Part shown: positions 17,234-25,620 of the stretch, in pieces
How positions within the stretch are numbered: position 1 is the stretch's first letter
Layout of the letters: the number at the start of each line of letters is the position of its first letter
Assembly (NCBI GenBank): GCA_035539215.1
Contig: DATLIX010000091.1
Location: forward strand, 62,001 to 126,000
Reading direction: 5' to 3'
Length of the DNA: 64,000 nucleotides
Origin: Dongia_B sp035539215
GTDB lineage: Bacteria; Pseudomonadota; Alphaproteobacteria; Dongiales; Dongiaceae
Translations under genes and position numbers: made by a program
Notes under the pieces: generated by a model
What the model saw: only the letters and a program-made list of their open reading frames with translations
Databases searched by the model: none
What the model was told of the DNA's origin: nothing

Positions 17234-18085
17234 ATGGCTCTCACCAGCAACGCCAGATCGCCACGGCAGCGGCTCAGCCAGTATCTGCTGGGAAGCCCCG
17301 TTGCTAACGGCCTTCTGCCCTGGCTGCTCCCCGTCCTGCTGGTGATTGTTTGGGAAATCGCGGCGCGCTCCGGCCTGCTGTCCTCGCGGGTATTGCCGGC
17401 GCCAAGCGCCGTGGCGCTCGCCGGCTGGTCAAGCTTGCGCGACGGCAGTCTGCTGCATCATGTGGCGATCAGCACGGGCCGCGCCTTCTATGGTCTCGTC
17501 ATCGGCGGCGGCCTTGGCTTCGTGCTCGGTCTTCTGACCGGCGCCTTGCCTTTGGCGGAGAAATTGCTCGACAGTTCGATGCAGATGCTGCGCACCATTC
17601 CCCATCTCGCCATCATTCCCCTGGTCATCCTGTGGTTCGGTATTGGCGAGGAAGCGAAGATATTCCTGGTGGCGATCGGCGTCCTCTTTCCGATCTACCT
17701 CAACACCTTTCACGGCATCCGCACGGTCGATGCTTCGCTGGTCGAAATGGCGAAGGTCTATGGCCTTTCTGGGCGTGCGCTTTATTGGCGCGTCCTCCTG
17801 CCCGGCGCCCTGCCGTCGATCCTCGTCGGACTGCGCTACGCGCTCGGCATCATGTGGCTGACGCTGATCGTCGCGGAAACCATCTCGGCCTCTTCCGGGC
17901 TCGGCTATATGACGATGAATGCGCGGGAATTCCTGCAAACCGACGTCGTCCTGCTGGGTATCCTGGCTTATGCCCTGCTCGGCAAGCTGGCCGACCTCGC
18001 AACGAGGTGGCTGGAACGCTGGGCTCTCTCCTGGCACCCCGCCTATCAATTCGCCATCACGACACGGACAGCCGAGGTAGCATGA
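17234..18085 (+). CDS. ssuC: Aliphatic sulfonate ABC transporter permease SsuC (second system)
   Basis: A 283-residue inner-membrane permease with about six transmembrane segments. Family stretches include LRTIPHLAIIPLVILWFGIGEEAKIFL and an EAA-type loop EMAKVYGLSGRALYWRVLLP. The ATG at 17234 is placed by GGGAG 9 nt upstream; an earlier frame start at 17120 adds 38 non-conserved residues and was rejected. The stop overlaps the start of ssuB in an ATGA. Confidence 0.92.
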   Translation: MALTSNARSPRQRLSQYLLGSPVANGLLPWLLPVLLVIVWEIAARSGLLSSRVLPAPSAVALAGWSSLRDGSLLHHVAISTGRAFYGLVIGGGLGFVLGLLTGALPLAEKLLDSSMQMLRTIPHLAIIPLVILWFGIGEEAKIFLVAIGVLFPIYLNTFHGIRTVDASLVEMAKVYGLSGRALYWRVLLPGALPSILVGLRYALGIMWLTLIVAETISASSGLGYMTMNAREFLQTDVVLLGILAYALLGKLADLATRWLERWALSWHPAYQFAITTRTAEVA

Positions 18086-18984
18086 CGGCCAATACTGCGG
18101 AGTTCGGATACAGCCATTTGACCGCGGGCGATCGACGGCAGCAGGTATTCCGGACCGGCGAGTCCGTCGCCCAGTTCCCCCCGCTTCAAGGGCCCTTCCG
18201 GCCGGCCGATGAGCAAAAGGTCGACGGTGTCCCGCCGGGAGGGAGCGACACGGGAGGGATTGATGACCGGCTTGCGGGCAAGGGGCTTTCCGTCAGCCTG
18301 CGACAGGTCAGCAAATCCTTCGGCCAACGGCAGATCCTCAAGGATATCGACCTGGAAATTCCGGCCGGCCAATTCGTCGCCATTGTCGGCCGTTCGGGTG
18401 GTGGCAAGTCGACATTGCTCCGCCTGCTGACCGGCCTCGACCAGCCCAGCAGCGGCGATATCACGATCGCCGGACAGGGGATCGACGGCTTGCAATCCAG
18501 CGTCCGGCTGCTTTTTCAGGAAGCGCGGCTCCTCCCCTGGCAGCGGGTCTTGTCCAATGTCGGCATCGCCCGCGGTCCGCATTGGCGTGAAACCGCCATG
18601 ACGGCCTTGCGTGATGTCGGCCTAGCGGACCGCGCGCATGACTGGCCGGCCGTGCTCTCCGGCGGCCAGCGGCAGCGTGTCGCACTTGCCCGGGCTCTCG
18701 TTAATCATCCCGGCATTCTGCTGCTGGACGAGCCGTTCGGCGCTCTCGATGCCTTGACCCGGATCGAAATGCACCAGCTGATCACGCAGATCTGGCAGGA
18801 GCATCGTTTCACCGCCATTCTGATCACGCATGACGTGCACGAGGCGATCACCCTCGCCGACCGCGTTCTGGTGCTACGCGACGGCCGTTTCGTCTTTGAT
18901 GAAACCATCATCCAGCCGCGACCGCGGGCGTTGGACGATGCAAAGCTGGCCCACATCGAAAAACGGGTGCTGGCTGCGGTTTAA
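18082..18984 (+). CDS. ssuB: Aliphatic sulfonate ABC transporter ATPase SsuB (second system), with N-terminal extension
   Basis: A 300-residue ATPase. Walker A GRSGGGKST, Q-loop FQEARLLPW, signature LSGGQRQR, Walker B ILLLDEPFGALD and ILITHDVHEA are all intact. Residues 1-70 before the ABC domain are Gly/Asp/Pro-rich and unlike the first system's ATPase, which has no such extension. The ATG overlaps the permease stop (ATGA), so translational coupling supports the long form, although a start further in cannot be excluded. Confidence 0.9.
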   Translation: MTANTAEFGYSHLTAGDRRQQVFRTGESVAQFPPLQGPFRPADEQKVDGVPPGGSDTGGIDDRLAGKGLSVSLRQVSKSFGQRQILKDIDLEIPAGQFVAIVGRSGGGKSTLLRLLTGLDQPSSGDITIAGQGIDGLQSSVRLLFQEARLLPWQRVLSNVGIARGPHWRETAMTALRDVGLADRAHDWPAVLSGGQRQRVALARALVNHPGILLLDEPFGALDALTRIEMHQLITQIWQEHRFTAILITHDVHEAITLADRVLVLRDGRFVFDETIIQPRPRALDDAKLAHIEKRVLAAV

Positions 18985-19072
18985 GGGCTCGTCCCCCGCC
19001 GCTCGCAGTATCGACTTATCTACGCGTCAACTGCCGGCTTCGCTTGGTCGATGCCGCGCCGACGCGTTTGCA

Positions 19073-19306
19073 TCAGTCATCCTCCGGCGCAGGCTGGCTT
19101 CGCTTTCGTGCCGGCCCTGACAAAGGTGTCTCTGACGATCTCGGCCGTCCTTTGGTTTCCTTGCGATGGAGTTTCTGCGCGTAATCGGCAGTCTCCCCCT
19201 CGAGGTGCTTCTGTCGTTCCGACGCCCGCTCCGTGATATGTCCCCCCTCCTTGTTCAATTCCCTGATCTTCTCGCGATACTCCTCATCCGTTTTTATCTT
19301 CGACAT
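19073..19306 (-). CDS. Small charged hypothetical protein
   Basis: Seventy-seven residues from the ATG at 19306 (GGAG 6 nt upstream); a second ATG is at 19318. The sequence is very hydrophilic: KIKTDEEYREKIRELNKEG, then Glu/Arg/Lys-rich helices and a Pro/Ser/Arg tail. It is probably a small helical stress protein. It is divergent from a second small hydrophilic gene at 19449, and both resemble unnamed rhizobial proteins rather than any known family. Confidence 0.55.
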   Translation of the reverse strand: MSKIKTDEEYREKIRELNKEGGHITERASERQKHLEGETADYAQKLHRKETKGRPRSSETPLSGPARKRSQPAPEDD

Positions 19307-19380
19307 CTCAATCTCCATCGATTCGGCCTTGCGAAAGTCTCGACCGCGTGAACGCGCCTGGATCCGATCCCGCGCTTAAA

Positions 19381-19405
19381 GGAACATCGGGGAGCCGCGT
19401 TTGTT
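19381..19405 (+). promoter_or_regulatory. EcfG-type promoter of the small gene at 19449
   Basis: GGAAC at 19381-19385, a 16-base spacer and TGTT at 19402-19405. It fits GGAAC-N16/17-CGTT with one mismatch and lies 44 nt before the start codon. It may also serve the AsmA-BrkB-topoisomerase genes downstream. Confidence 0.6.
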
Positions 19406-19448
19406 CTTTCCCTGACACGAATTTCAGAGTGACGCGGAGGTGCTCCCG

Positions 19449-19625
19449 ATGAAGGAGAAATCCCATCGTCGTGTTACGCCGGAAGATGAAGAGCGCGGCA
19501 CAGCGATTCGCAGACCAAGGGTCGAGAAACCCGACGAGAAACCGCCGGTAACAGGAAATGCGGGAGAAGACTTGAAGCAAGGCGCCGACGCCCGCGCCGA
19601 AGCGGCTCGCACCAAGGATGACTAA
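19449..19625 (+). CDS. Small hydrophilic hypothetical protein
   Basis: Fifty-eight residues (KEKSHRRVTPEDEERG, then RRPRVEKPDEKPPVTGN, ending TKDD), with no hydrophobic segment and probably disordered. GGAGG lies 8 nt before the ATG, and an EcfG-like promoter is upstream, so expression in general stress is likely. No family is recognised. Confidence 0.6.
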   Translation: MKEKSHRRVTPEDEERGTAIRRPRVEKPDEKPPVTGNAGEDLKQGADARAEAARTKDD

Positions 19626-19710
19626 CCTTCAGGTAGAGGGGACCACCATCCATATGAAAGGGAGCAGCGCTGGATCGATCTCCGCACAGGCGATCGGGGC
19701 CAGGACTCAC

Positions 19711-19740
19711 AGGGAGCGTGGTCGCAGGGAGCGTGGTCGC
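19711..19740. repeat. Tandem 15-bp repeat
   Basis: AGGGAGCGTGGTCGC occurs twice without a gap, followed by a partial third unit (AGGAGAC). It lies in the 239-bp gap before the AsmA-like gene. Its function is unknown. Confidence 0.6.
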
Positions 19741-19864
19741 AGGAGACAGCCGAAAAATCGGGCGGTGCGGCAACCACCATTGCCCGTCATGAGTGAGTGA
19801 AAGAGGGCTATGCGCCCGCCGGAAAGGGCACCGCGGGCAACACCTAACGGTCCGGTGGTCGAGA

Positions 19865-21796
19865 ATGCGAAACATCGCCAAAATATGCGCCTGGATCTTC
19901 GGCGGCCTCTTCGCCCTTGTTCTGATTTTCTGTTGCGCTGTGTACCTCTTCATTTCCTCCGATTACTTCCGCAGCTTGGCGGAGAATCGCGCGAACGGTT
20001 CCACCGGCCGCAAGACTGAGATCGGCAAGATCGAAGTGGCCTGGGGTCGTGTGTCCCATGTCAGATTGACCGATGTAAGCCTTTCAAATGTGGATTGGGG
20101 CAAGGCGCCTCATATGTTTGAAGCGGGGGTCATCGATTTCGATCTGAGCCTGTGGCCCCTTCTCCGGGGTCATGTAGACATTCCCCAGCTGACGATCGAA
20201 CGTCCCAAGGTGGCGCTCGAGCGTAACGCCAAAGGCCAGTCAAATTGGAGCTTCCAGGAGAGTCCGGTCGCAGCCTCCGCGGTCGATACGGTGACGCCAA
20301 ACGAGCGCAGCAATGCGCCGATTATCGGCAGTCTGCAGATCCGCGATGGCAAGATCGGTTTCACCGACCAGCAGCGCCACCTGTCGCTGGAAGGTACGGT
20401 CAATATCGCCTCCGGTGCGGCGGCCGAAGCGGAACAGGTCCATCTCGCCATGAAGGGCGCCATCGAGGACAAGCCGCTTTCCCTGTCGTTCACCGGTGGG
20501 TCGGTGCTTCTGCTGCGAAACGGCTCCGCTCCTTATCCTCTTTCCCTCAAAATCGATTTCGGCGCCACCAAGCTTGCGCTGAGCGGCAAGATCGCGGACC
20601 CCTTCAAGTTCGAAGGGGCCGACGTCAAATTGCATCTGCAAGGTCCGGACCTGGCCGAGGTCTTCCCCCTGCTCGGCGTTCCCGCGCCGCCCACACCACC
20701 TTACGAGCTGGCCGGGAACCTGGAACGGACCGGAGATAGCTGGAAAGTCACCAACCTCGCCGGCACGATCGGTAAAAGCGATATTGCCGGGGCGATTTCC
20801 ATTGAGCGCAGGGGCAAGAAGTCTTATCTGCGCGCCGATCTGATTTCGACCAATCTGAATTTCGACGACCTCGGTCCTCTTGTCGGCATCCCGCCCAATA
20901 CGAAGAAAGGCGATGTCGCATCGACGCAACAGAAGCAGGAGAAGCAGAATCTCGATCAGCAGCAGAACCTGTTTCCGGATACGCCTCTGCATGTTGAGCT
21001 GCTGCGCGAAATGGACATGGACGTGTCGCTCGACGCCAAGCATGTGACCGCAGCGCCCTATTTGCCGGTCAAGGCCATGCTGGGGCATGTCAAGATCAAG
21101 GACGGCAATGCGGTGCTGGATCCGCTTAAACTCGCCGTGGCCGGCGGCACGGTCACCGGCAGCATGGGGGTCGATTCGCGTCCCGATTCGCCGGTCGTAA
21201 CGGCGAAGCTGGGTTTTCGCGATCTCGACCTGAAGGAATTCTTCCGGACCTCGAAATACTTCACCACGACCAATGGTAAAGTGCTCGGCTATATCGATTT
21301 GAAGGGCAACGGTCACTCGCTCGCCAAAGTCTTCGGCAGTGCAGACGGCGAAGGCGGGCTTGCCATGACCGGCGGCTCCATCAGCGGCTTGCTGATCGAC
21401 CTCGCCGGACTGGATATCGGCCATGCCCTCATTCTCTATATCACCGAAGACCAGCGCCTGCCGATCCGGTGCGCCATGGGCCGCCTTGCTTTCCGGAACG
21501 GCTCAGTGGTCTTTGACAAGACCATGATGGATACCACCCGCTCCGTGCTGCATATCGATGGTCAGACCAATCTGACCAGCCAGCAAATCAACATGAAGAT
21601 CCAAGCCGACGCGAAGAAGTTCAGCCTGCTCGATCTTGAGGCACCGGTCCTCTTTCAGGGAAAACTGCGCGAGCCGGACATTTCTATCGGCAAGAAGGTG
21701 CCAATCCCCCTTATCGAGCTTGGGGGCGCGCGGGATCTCGATTGTGGCAGCCAGATCAAGGCCGCACTGCCGGGCCTCCAACAGGTCAATGAATAA
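19865..21796 (+). CDS. AsmA-family inner-membrane protein
   Basis: A 643-residue protein with one N-terminal membrane anchor (residues 7-28) and a long periplasmic beta-rich body. The AsmA N-terminus is recognisable: R-x-x-I-A-K-I, then SSDYFRSLAENRANGSTGRK, VSLSNVDWGKAPHMFEAGVIDFDLSLWPLLRGHVDIPQLTIERPKV broken by conserved glycine turns. Family members influence outer-membrane phospholipid transport (related to TamB/YhdP). The ATG at 19865 begins just before the anchor; a frame extension to 19793 was rejected. The TAA overlaps the next ATG (TAATG). Confidence 0.85.
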   Translation: MRNIAKICAWIFGGLFALVLIFCCAVYLFISSDYFRSLAENRANGSTGRKTEIGKIEVAWGRVSHVRLTDVSLSNVDWGKAPHMFEAGVIDFDLSLWPLLRGHVDIPQLTIERPKVALERNAKGQSNWSFQESPVAASAVDTVTPNERSNAPIIGSLQIRDGKIGFTDQQRHLSLEGTVNIASGAAAEAEQVHLAMKGAIEDKPLSLSFTGGSVLLLRNGSAPYPLSLKIDFGATKLALSGKIADPFKFEGADVKLHLQGPDLAEVFPLLGVPAPPTPPYELAGNLERTGDSWKVTNLAGTIGKSDIAGAISIERRGKKSYLRADLISTNLNFDDLGPLVGIPPNTKKGDVASTQQKQEKQNLDQQQNLFPDTPLHVELLREMDMDVSLDAKHVTAAPYLPVKAMLGHVKIKDGNAVLDPLKLAVAGGTVTGSMGVDSRPDSPVVTAKLGFRDLDLKEFFRTSKYFTTTNGKVLGYIDLKGNGHSLAKVFGSADGEGGLAMTGGSISGLLIDLAGLDIGHALILYITEDQRLPIRCAMGRLAFRNGSVVFDKTMMDTTRSVLHIDGQTNLTSQQINMKIQADAKKFSLLDLEAPVLFQGKLREPDISIGKKVPIPLIELGGARDLDCGSQIKAALPGLQQVNE

Positions 21797-22752
21797 TGAC
21801 GCCCGGATCCGACATTCCGCTATCTCTGGCGGAGTTGCGCCGAAAGCCCTTCAAGGACAAGCTGACCACGTTTTGGCAGCTTTCGCTGCGGGCGGTTGAG
21901 GCCTGGTCCAATGACCGCGCCCTCAGCATGGGGGCGAGCCTCGCCTTCTACACGGTCTTCTCCATGGCGCCGCTGCTGCTGATCGCCATTTCCATCGCCG
22001 GTCTCTTCTTCGGCAATGATGTCGCGCGAGAGGCGGTCGTCGACGAATTTCGCCTCTTGGCGGGGACCTCCGCAGCCGGCGCCATCGACTCATTGCTGAT
22101 CAGCGCCAGCCATTTCGGCTCGGGGCTTGTCGGCATCACCATTGGCGTCTGCACATTCCTAGTCTCGGCCACCGCCGCTTTCATCGAACTGCAGGACAAT
22201 CTCAACGCCATACTGCGAGCTCCGCCGCCGGCATTCTCAAAGTACTGGATATTCATGCGGCAGCGCTTCATCAGCCTCGCCATGATCCTCGCCATCGGCT
22301 TTCTGCTCCTGGTGTCGCTGGCGCTGGATGCCGGCATTGCGGCCTTCGGCCATTACTTCCAGGTCGATGCGGTTGCCGTCGTCCTCGCCATTGTCACTTT
22401 CCTCGCGAATATTGCGATGTCGGTTCTGCTGTTTACCCTGATCTTCAAGGTGCTGCCCAATGCTCATCTCAGCTGGCGCGCCGTCCTCTGGGGTGCCGTC
22501 TTCACGGCGACGCTGTTCATCATCGGTAAATTCCTGATCGGGTTCTATCTGGGACAAAGCCATATCGCCTCGACCTACGGCGCCGCCGCTTCGCTGATCA
22601 CGGTTCTCCTCTGGGTTTACTACTCGTCGCAAATCCTGCTGATCGGCGCGGAGTTCATCGCAGCCTTTACCGGCCGACTGGAACCCGAAAGTACGCCGGC
22701 GCAGCGGCCTCGAGCGCAACATCGATCCTCGCCAGACGGTAAGAGAAGCTGA
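21796..22752 (+). CDS. YihY/BrkB-family inner-membrane protein
   Basis: A 318-residue protein with six predicted membrane segments. Family landmarks: W-S-N-D-R-A-L-S-M-G-A-S-L-A-F-Y-T at about residue 38, LLWVYYSSQILLIGAEF near 285. The family was once annotated as ribonuclease BN in error; its true role (possibly transport or envelope) is unknown. It shares one base with the AsmA gene stop, so the two are translated in tandem. The C-terminal tail is Pro/Arg/His-rich and cytoplasmic. Confidence 0.9.
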   Translation: MTPGSDIPLSLAELRRKPFKDKLTTFWQLSLRAVEAWSNDRALSMGASLAFYTVFSMAPLLLIAISIAGLFFGNDVAREAVVDEFRLLAGTSAAGAIDSLLISASHFGSGLVGITIGVCTFLVSATAAFIELQDNLNAILRAPPPAFSKYWIFMRQRFISLAMILAIGFLLLVSLALDAGIAAFGHYFQVDAVAVVLAIVTFLANIAMSVLLFTLIFKVLPNAHLSWRAVLWGAVFTATLFIIGKFLIGFYLGQSHIASTYGAAASLITVLLWVYYSSQILLIGAEFIAAFTGRLEPESTPAQRPRAQHRSSPDGKRS

Positions 22753-22770
22753 CTCCGGCACGTCGGGCAC

Positions 22771-24021
22771 ATGACCTTGGCGGCTTGCCTCCCGGACGAC
22801 CACGGCAGGATTTTTCGGCGCTTCGTTAGGGAACGGACGATATGCGCCGGCACTTCCTCTTCAGTCCCCAGGCGAGGGACCGAGGCGAAGGAGGAAAAAA
22901 TTTCCAGGCCGGCAGCCCGCAAGAAATTGGCGGCTTTGCGATCAAGCAACCGTGAGAGGCTTGTGCCGCCCGCGTCATCGCCGGCTGCACCCCTCATTCC
23001 GCCCGAAACCGGCCTCACCTATGTTACCGATGGTGCGCCCGGGTTTACGCGCCGACCCTACAAAACCGCTTTCAGATTTATCGACCTGACGGGGAAGACA
23101 ATCCGCGATGAAGCGATCCGCGCACGGATCCGCAGCTTGGCCATTCCCCCTGCCTGGACGGAGGTCTGGATCTGTCCCGACCCGAAAGGGCATCTCCAGG
23201 CGACCGGACGCGACGCCCGCGGGCGCAAGCAATACATCTATCATCCCGATTTTCGTGCCGCGCGGGAAAGCAGCAAGTTCCTGCATCTGCTGTCTTTCGC
23301 CGCTGTATTGCCGCTGATCCGCCAGCGCGTCAGCCGCGACATGGGCCGTCCCAGCCTCGACCAGTCCAAAGTGACGGCCACCGTCATCTTCCTGCTCGAG
23401 GCGACCTTGATCCGGATCGGGAACAGCGAATATGCCCGCACCAATCGCAGTTTCGGAATCACGACTCTTCGCAATCCGCATGTCACCGTCGAAGGGCCGG
23501 CGATCAAATTCAAGTTTCGCGGCAAATCTGGCAAGATCTGGAATGTCCAGCTGTCCAGCCGACGCGCCGCGAAAATCATTCGCGCCTGCCAGGAATTGCC
23601 GGGTCAGCTGCTGTTCCAGTATGAAACGGCCGAGGGCGGCCTTTCGCCCGTCACCTCCACCGACATCAACAGCTATCTGCGGGAGATCACCGGTGAGGAT
23701 ATCACCGCGAAAGACTATCGGACCTGGGCGGGAACAGTCCTCGCCGCGCGCATGCTGCACGAGCTGGGGCCGGAGATCGGCAATCGGAAGCGGGCCTTGC
23801 GCGAGGTGATCAATCGCGTGGCTGATCAGCTCGGAAACACCCCAACGATCTGTCGTAACTGCTATATCCATCCCGGCATCCAGGAGCTCTTTCTGGCAGG
23901 ATCATTCACCTTGCGGCCACGAGCGGCAAGCGGCAAAGCCGTCCTCGATCCGCACGAAAAAGCCGTCCTGGCCTTGCTTAAGAATATCGAAAAGGCAGCG
24001 GTTACGACGACCTTGCGCTAG
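22771..24021 (+). CDS. DNA topoisomerase IB (eukaryotic/poxvirus-type)
   Basis: A 416-residue type IB enzyme that nicks and reseals one DNA strand through a 3'-phosphotyrosine. The core runs from YVTDGAPGFTRR to the C-terminus. The catalytic Tyr365 is in CRNCYIHPG. Others visible are RIGNSEYARTNRSFGITTL, KFRGKSGK (catalytic Lys) and DYRTWAGT (catalytic Arg). The N-terminal 70-75 residues are not conserved. The start is uncertain: no ribosome site precedes the ATG at 22771, whereas AAGGAGG near 22888 precedes an in-frame ATT codon. The stop shares the palindrome CTAG with the stop of the convergent transporter gene. Confidence 0.9.
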   Translation: MTLAACLPDDHGRIFRRFVRERTICAGTSSSVPRRGTEAKEEKISRPAARKKLAALRSSNRERLVPPASSPAAPLIPPETGLTYVTDGAPGFTRRPYKTAFRFIDLTGKTIRDEAIRARIRSLAIPPAWTEVWICPDPKGHLQATGRDARGRKQYIYHPDFRAARESSKFLHLLSFAAVLPLIRQRVSRDMGRPSLDQSKVTATVIFLLEATLIRIGNSEYARTNRSFGITTLRNPHVTVEGPAIKFKFRGKSGKIWNVQLSSRRAAKIIRACQELPGQLLFQYETAEGGLSPVTSTDINSYLREITGEDITAKDYRTWAGTVLAARMLHELGPEIGNRKRALREVINRVADQLGNTPTICRNCYIHPGIQELFLAGSFTLRPRAASGKAVLDPHEKAVLALLKNIEKAAVTTTLR

Positions 24022-25604
24022 GCCGACGACGGCTGCCGGTTCGGGCGAGGCCTTGGCTTTGCCATCACGAAGAGGGCGACCGCCATCCCGCCGAGGGCGA
24101 CCATCGATAGCAGCCAGAAGACATCGATATAGGAAAGCAGCGCCGACTGCTTTTGAATGAGCTGCCCGATCCACGCAGTCGTCTGTCCGACGACGTCGGC
24201 TGGTGCGCTGCCTAGGCTTTGAAAATTATGGCTGATCTGCTTGACCGCTTCCTGATAGCGGGGATCAGAGGGTATGATATGCTCGACAAGCCGGCTTTGG
24301 TGAAACTGCTCGCGCTGCGCCAGAGCCGTTTGCGCCAGCGAGACACCCATGCTGCCGCCCAGATTGCGGGCCACGTTGATCAGCGCAGAAGCCTGATTGG
24401 TCTTCGTCCGCGGCAGGCCGTCATAGGAAGCCGTGGTGATCGGAATGAAGACGAAAGGCAGGCCAATCGCGAGGAAGACGCGGCACCAGGCGGCATAGGA
24501 CCAGGTCAGATCGCCATTCAACCCCGTCACATACCACATGGCGAAGGCGACGACGGCCATGCCCGACCCGATCAGGTATTTGGGCGCCACGACCGTAATG
24601 AGACGTCCCGATATCGGCATCAGCATCATGGTAACGAAGCCGCCTGGCGACAAGGCGCTGCCGGCCAAGGTCGCCGTATAGCCGAACTCTTCCTGCAGCA
24701 TCTGCGGCAAGAACTGCGTCGTTGCCACCAGGATCGCGCCCACGCATAACATCACGGCGAAGCAGCTGCCGAACTGGCGACGCCCGAGAAGGCGGATATC
24801 AACGATCGGGTCCGCGCGCATCAGCTCCCAGGGCACCAGCAGCACGAAGGAGATGCCCGAGATCACCGCGAAAGTCAGAATGAAGCTGCATTCGAACCAG
24901 TCGTTTCTCTGCCCTTCGTCAAGGACGACCTCCAGGCATCCCAGCGCCAGGGCCACGAGAATGAATCCGATATAGTCGACGGATAGACCCCGGCGCAGGA
25001 TCTCTTGGCGCTCTCTTACCGCCGCGGCGGGTTCGGAAACCAGCAGGTCGACCAGGACCAGGGATAGAACTCCCATCGGCACATTGATCAGAAAGACCCA
25101 GTGCCAGCTGTAATTGTCGGTGATCCATCCCCCCAGGGTCGGTCCGACTACCGGCGCGACAACGACGGCAACGCCATAGATCGAAAAGGCGCGGCCGCGC
25201 AGTTCCGGCGGAAAGGCGTCCGCCAGAATCGCCTGCTCGCTGGGCGCCATCCCGCCGCCGCCAAGGCCTTGCAGAACACGGAAGACGACCAGCGCCGGCA
25301 GGCTCCAGGCCAAGCCGCAGAGCAGCGAACTGACCGTAAATACCGCGACGCAGATCATATAGAAACGCTTGCGGCCAACGACCGTCGACAGCCAGCCGCT
25401 GATCGACAGAACCACGGCATTGGCAACCAGATAGCTTGTCACGACCCAGGTCGCCTGGTCGAGGCCGGCCGCCAGGCCACCGGCGATGTGACGCAGGGCC
25501 ACATTGGCAATCGTGGTATCCAGCACTTCCATGAAGGTTGCAATGGAGACGACGCAGGCGATCAGCCAGGGATTGTGCTTACGGGCAGCGCTGCTTGCTG
25601 GCAT
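24018..25604 (-). CDS. DHA2-family MFS multidrug exporter (EmrB-like)
   Basis: A 528-residue inner-membrane antiporter with 14 predicted segments. Landmarks: FMEVLDTTIANVALRHI in segment 1, QATWVVTSYLVANAV, a segment-4 motif RVLQGLGGGGMAPSEQAI and an antiporter motif YGVAVVVAPVVGPTLGGW. It exports drugs or fatty acids with proton antiport through an EmrA-type adaptor encoded 16 nt upstream. The ATG at 25604 has AGAGGTAG about 6 nt upstream; 66 codons upstream overlap the emrA-like gene and are not MFS-like. Confidence 0.93.
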   Translation of the reverse strand: MPASSAARKHNPWLIACVVSIATFMEVLDTTIANVALRHIAGGLAAGLDQATWVVTSYLVANAVVLSISGWLSTVVGRKRFYMICVAVFTVSSLLCGLAWSLPALVVFRVLQGLGGGGMAPSEQAILADAFPPELRGRAFSIYGVAVVVAPVVGPTLGGWITDNYSWHWVFLINVPMGVLSLVLVDLLVSEPAAAVRERQEILRRGLSVDYIGFILVALALGCLEVVLDEGQRNDWFECSFILTFAVISGISFVLLVPWELMRADPIVDIRLLGRRQFGSCFAVMLCVGAILVATTQFLPQMLQEEFGYTATLAGSALSPGGFVTMMLMPISGRLITVVAPKYLIGSGMAVVAFAMWYVTGLNGDLTWSYAAWCRVFLAIGLPFVFIPITTASYDGLPRTKTNQASALINVARNLGGSMGVSLAQTALAQREQFHQSRLVEHIIPSDPRYQEAVKQISHNFQSLGSAPADVVGQTTAWIGQLIQKQSALLSYIDVFWLLSMVALGGMAVALFVMAKPRPRPNRQPSSA

Positions 25605-25620
25605 GAATCTACCTCTGAGA

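Noticed and set aside
19618..19800. 60-residue frame overlapping the small gene at 19449
   Set aside because: No ribosome site of its own, and most of it encodes the 15-bp tandem repeat; not enough to call a gene.
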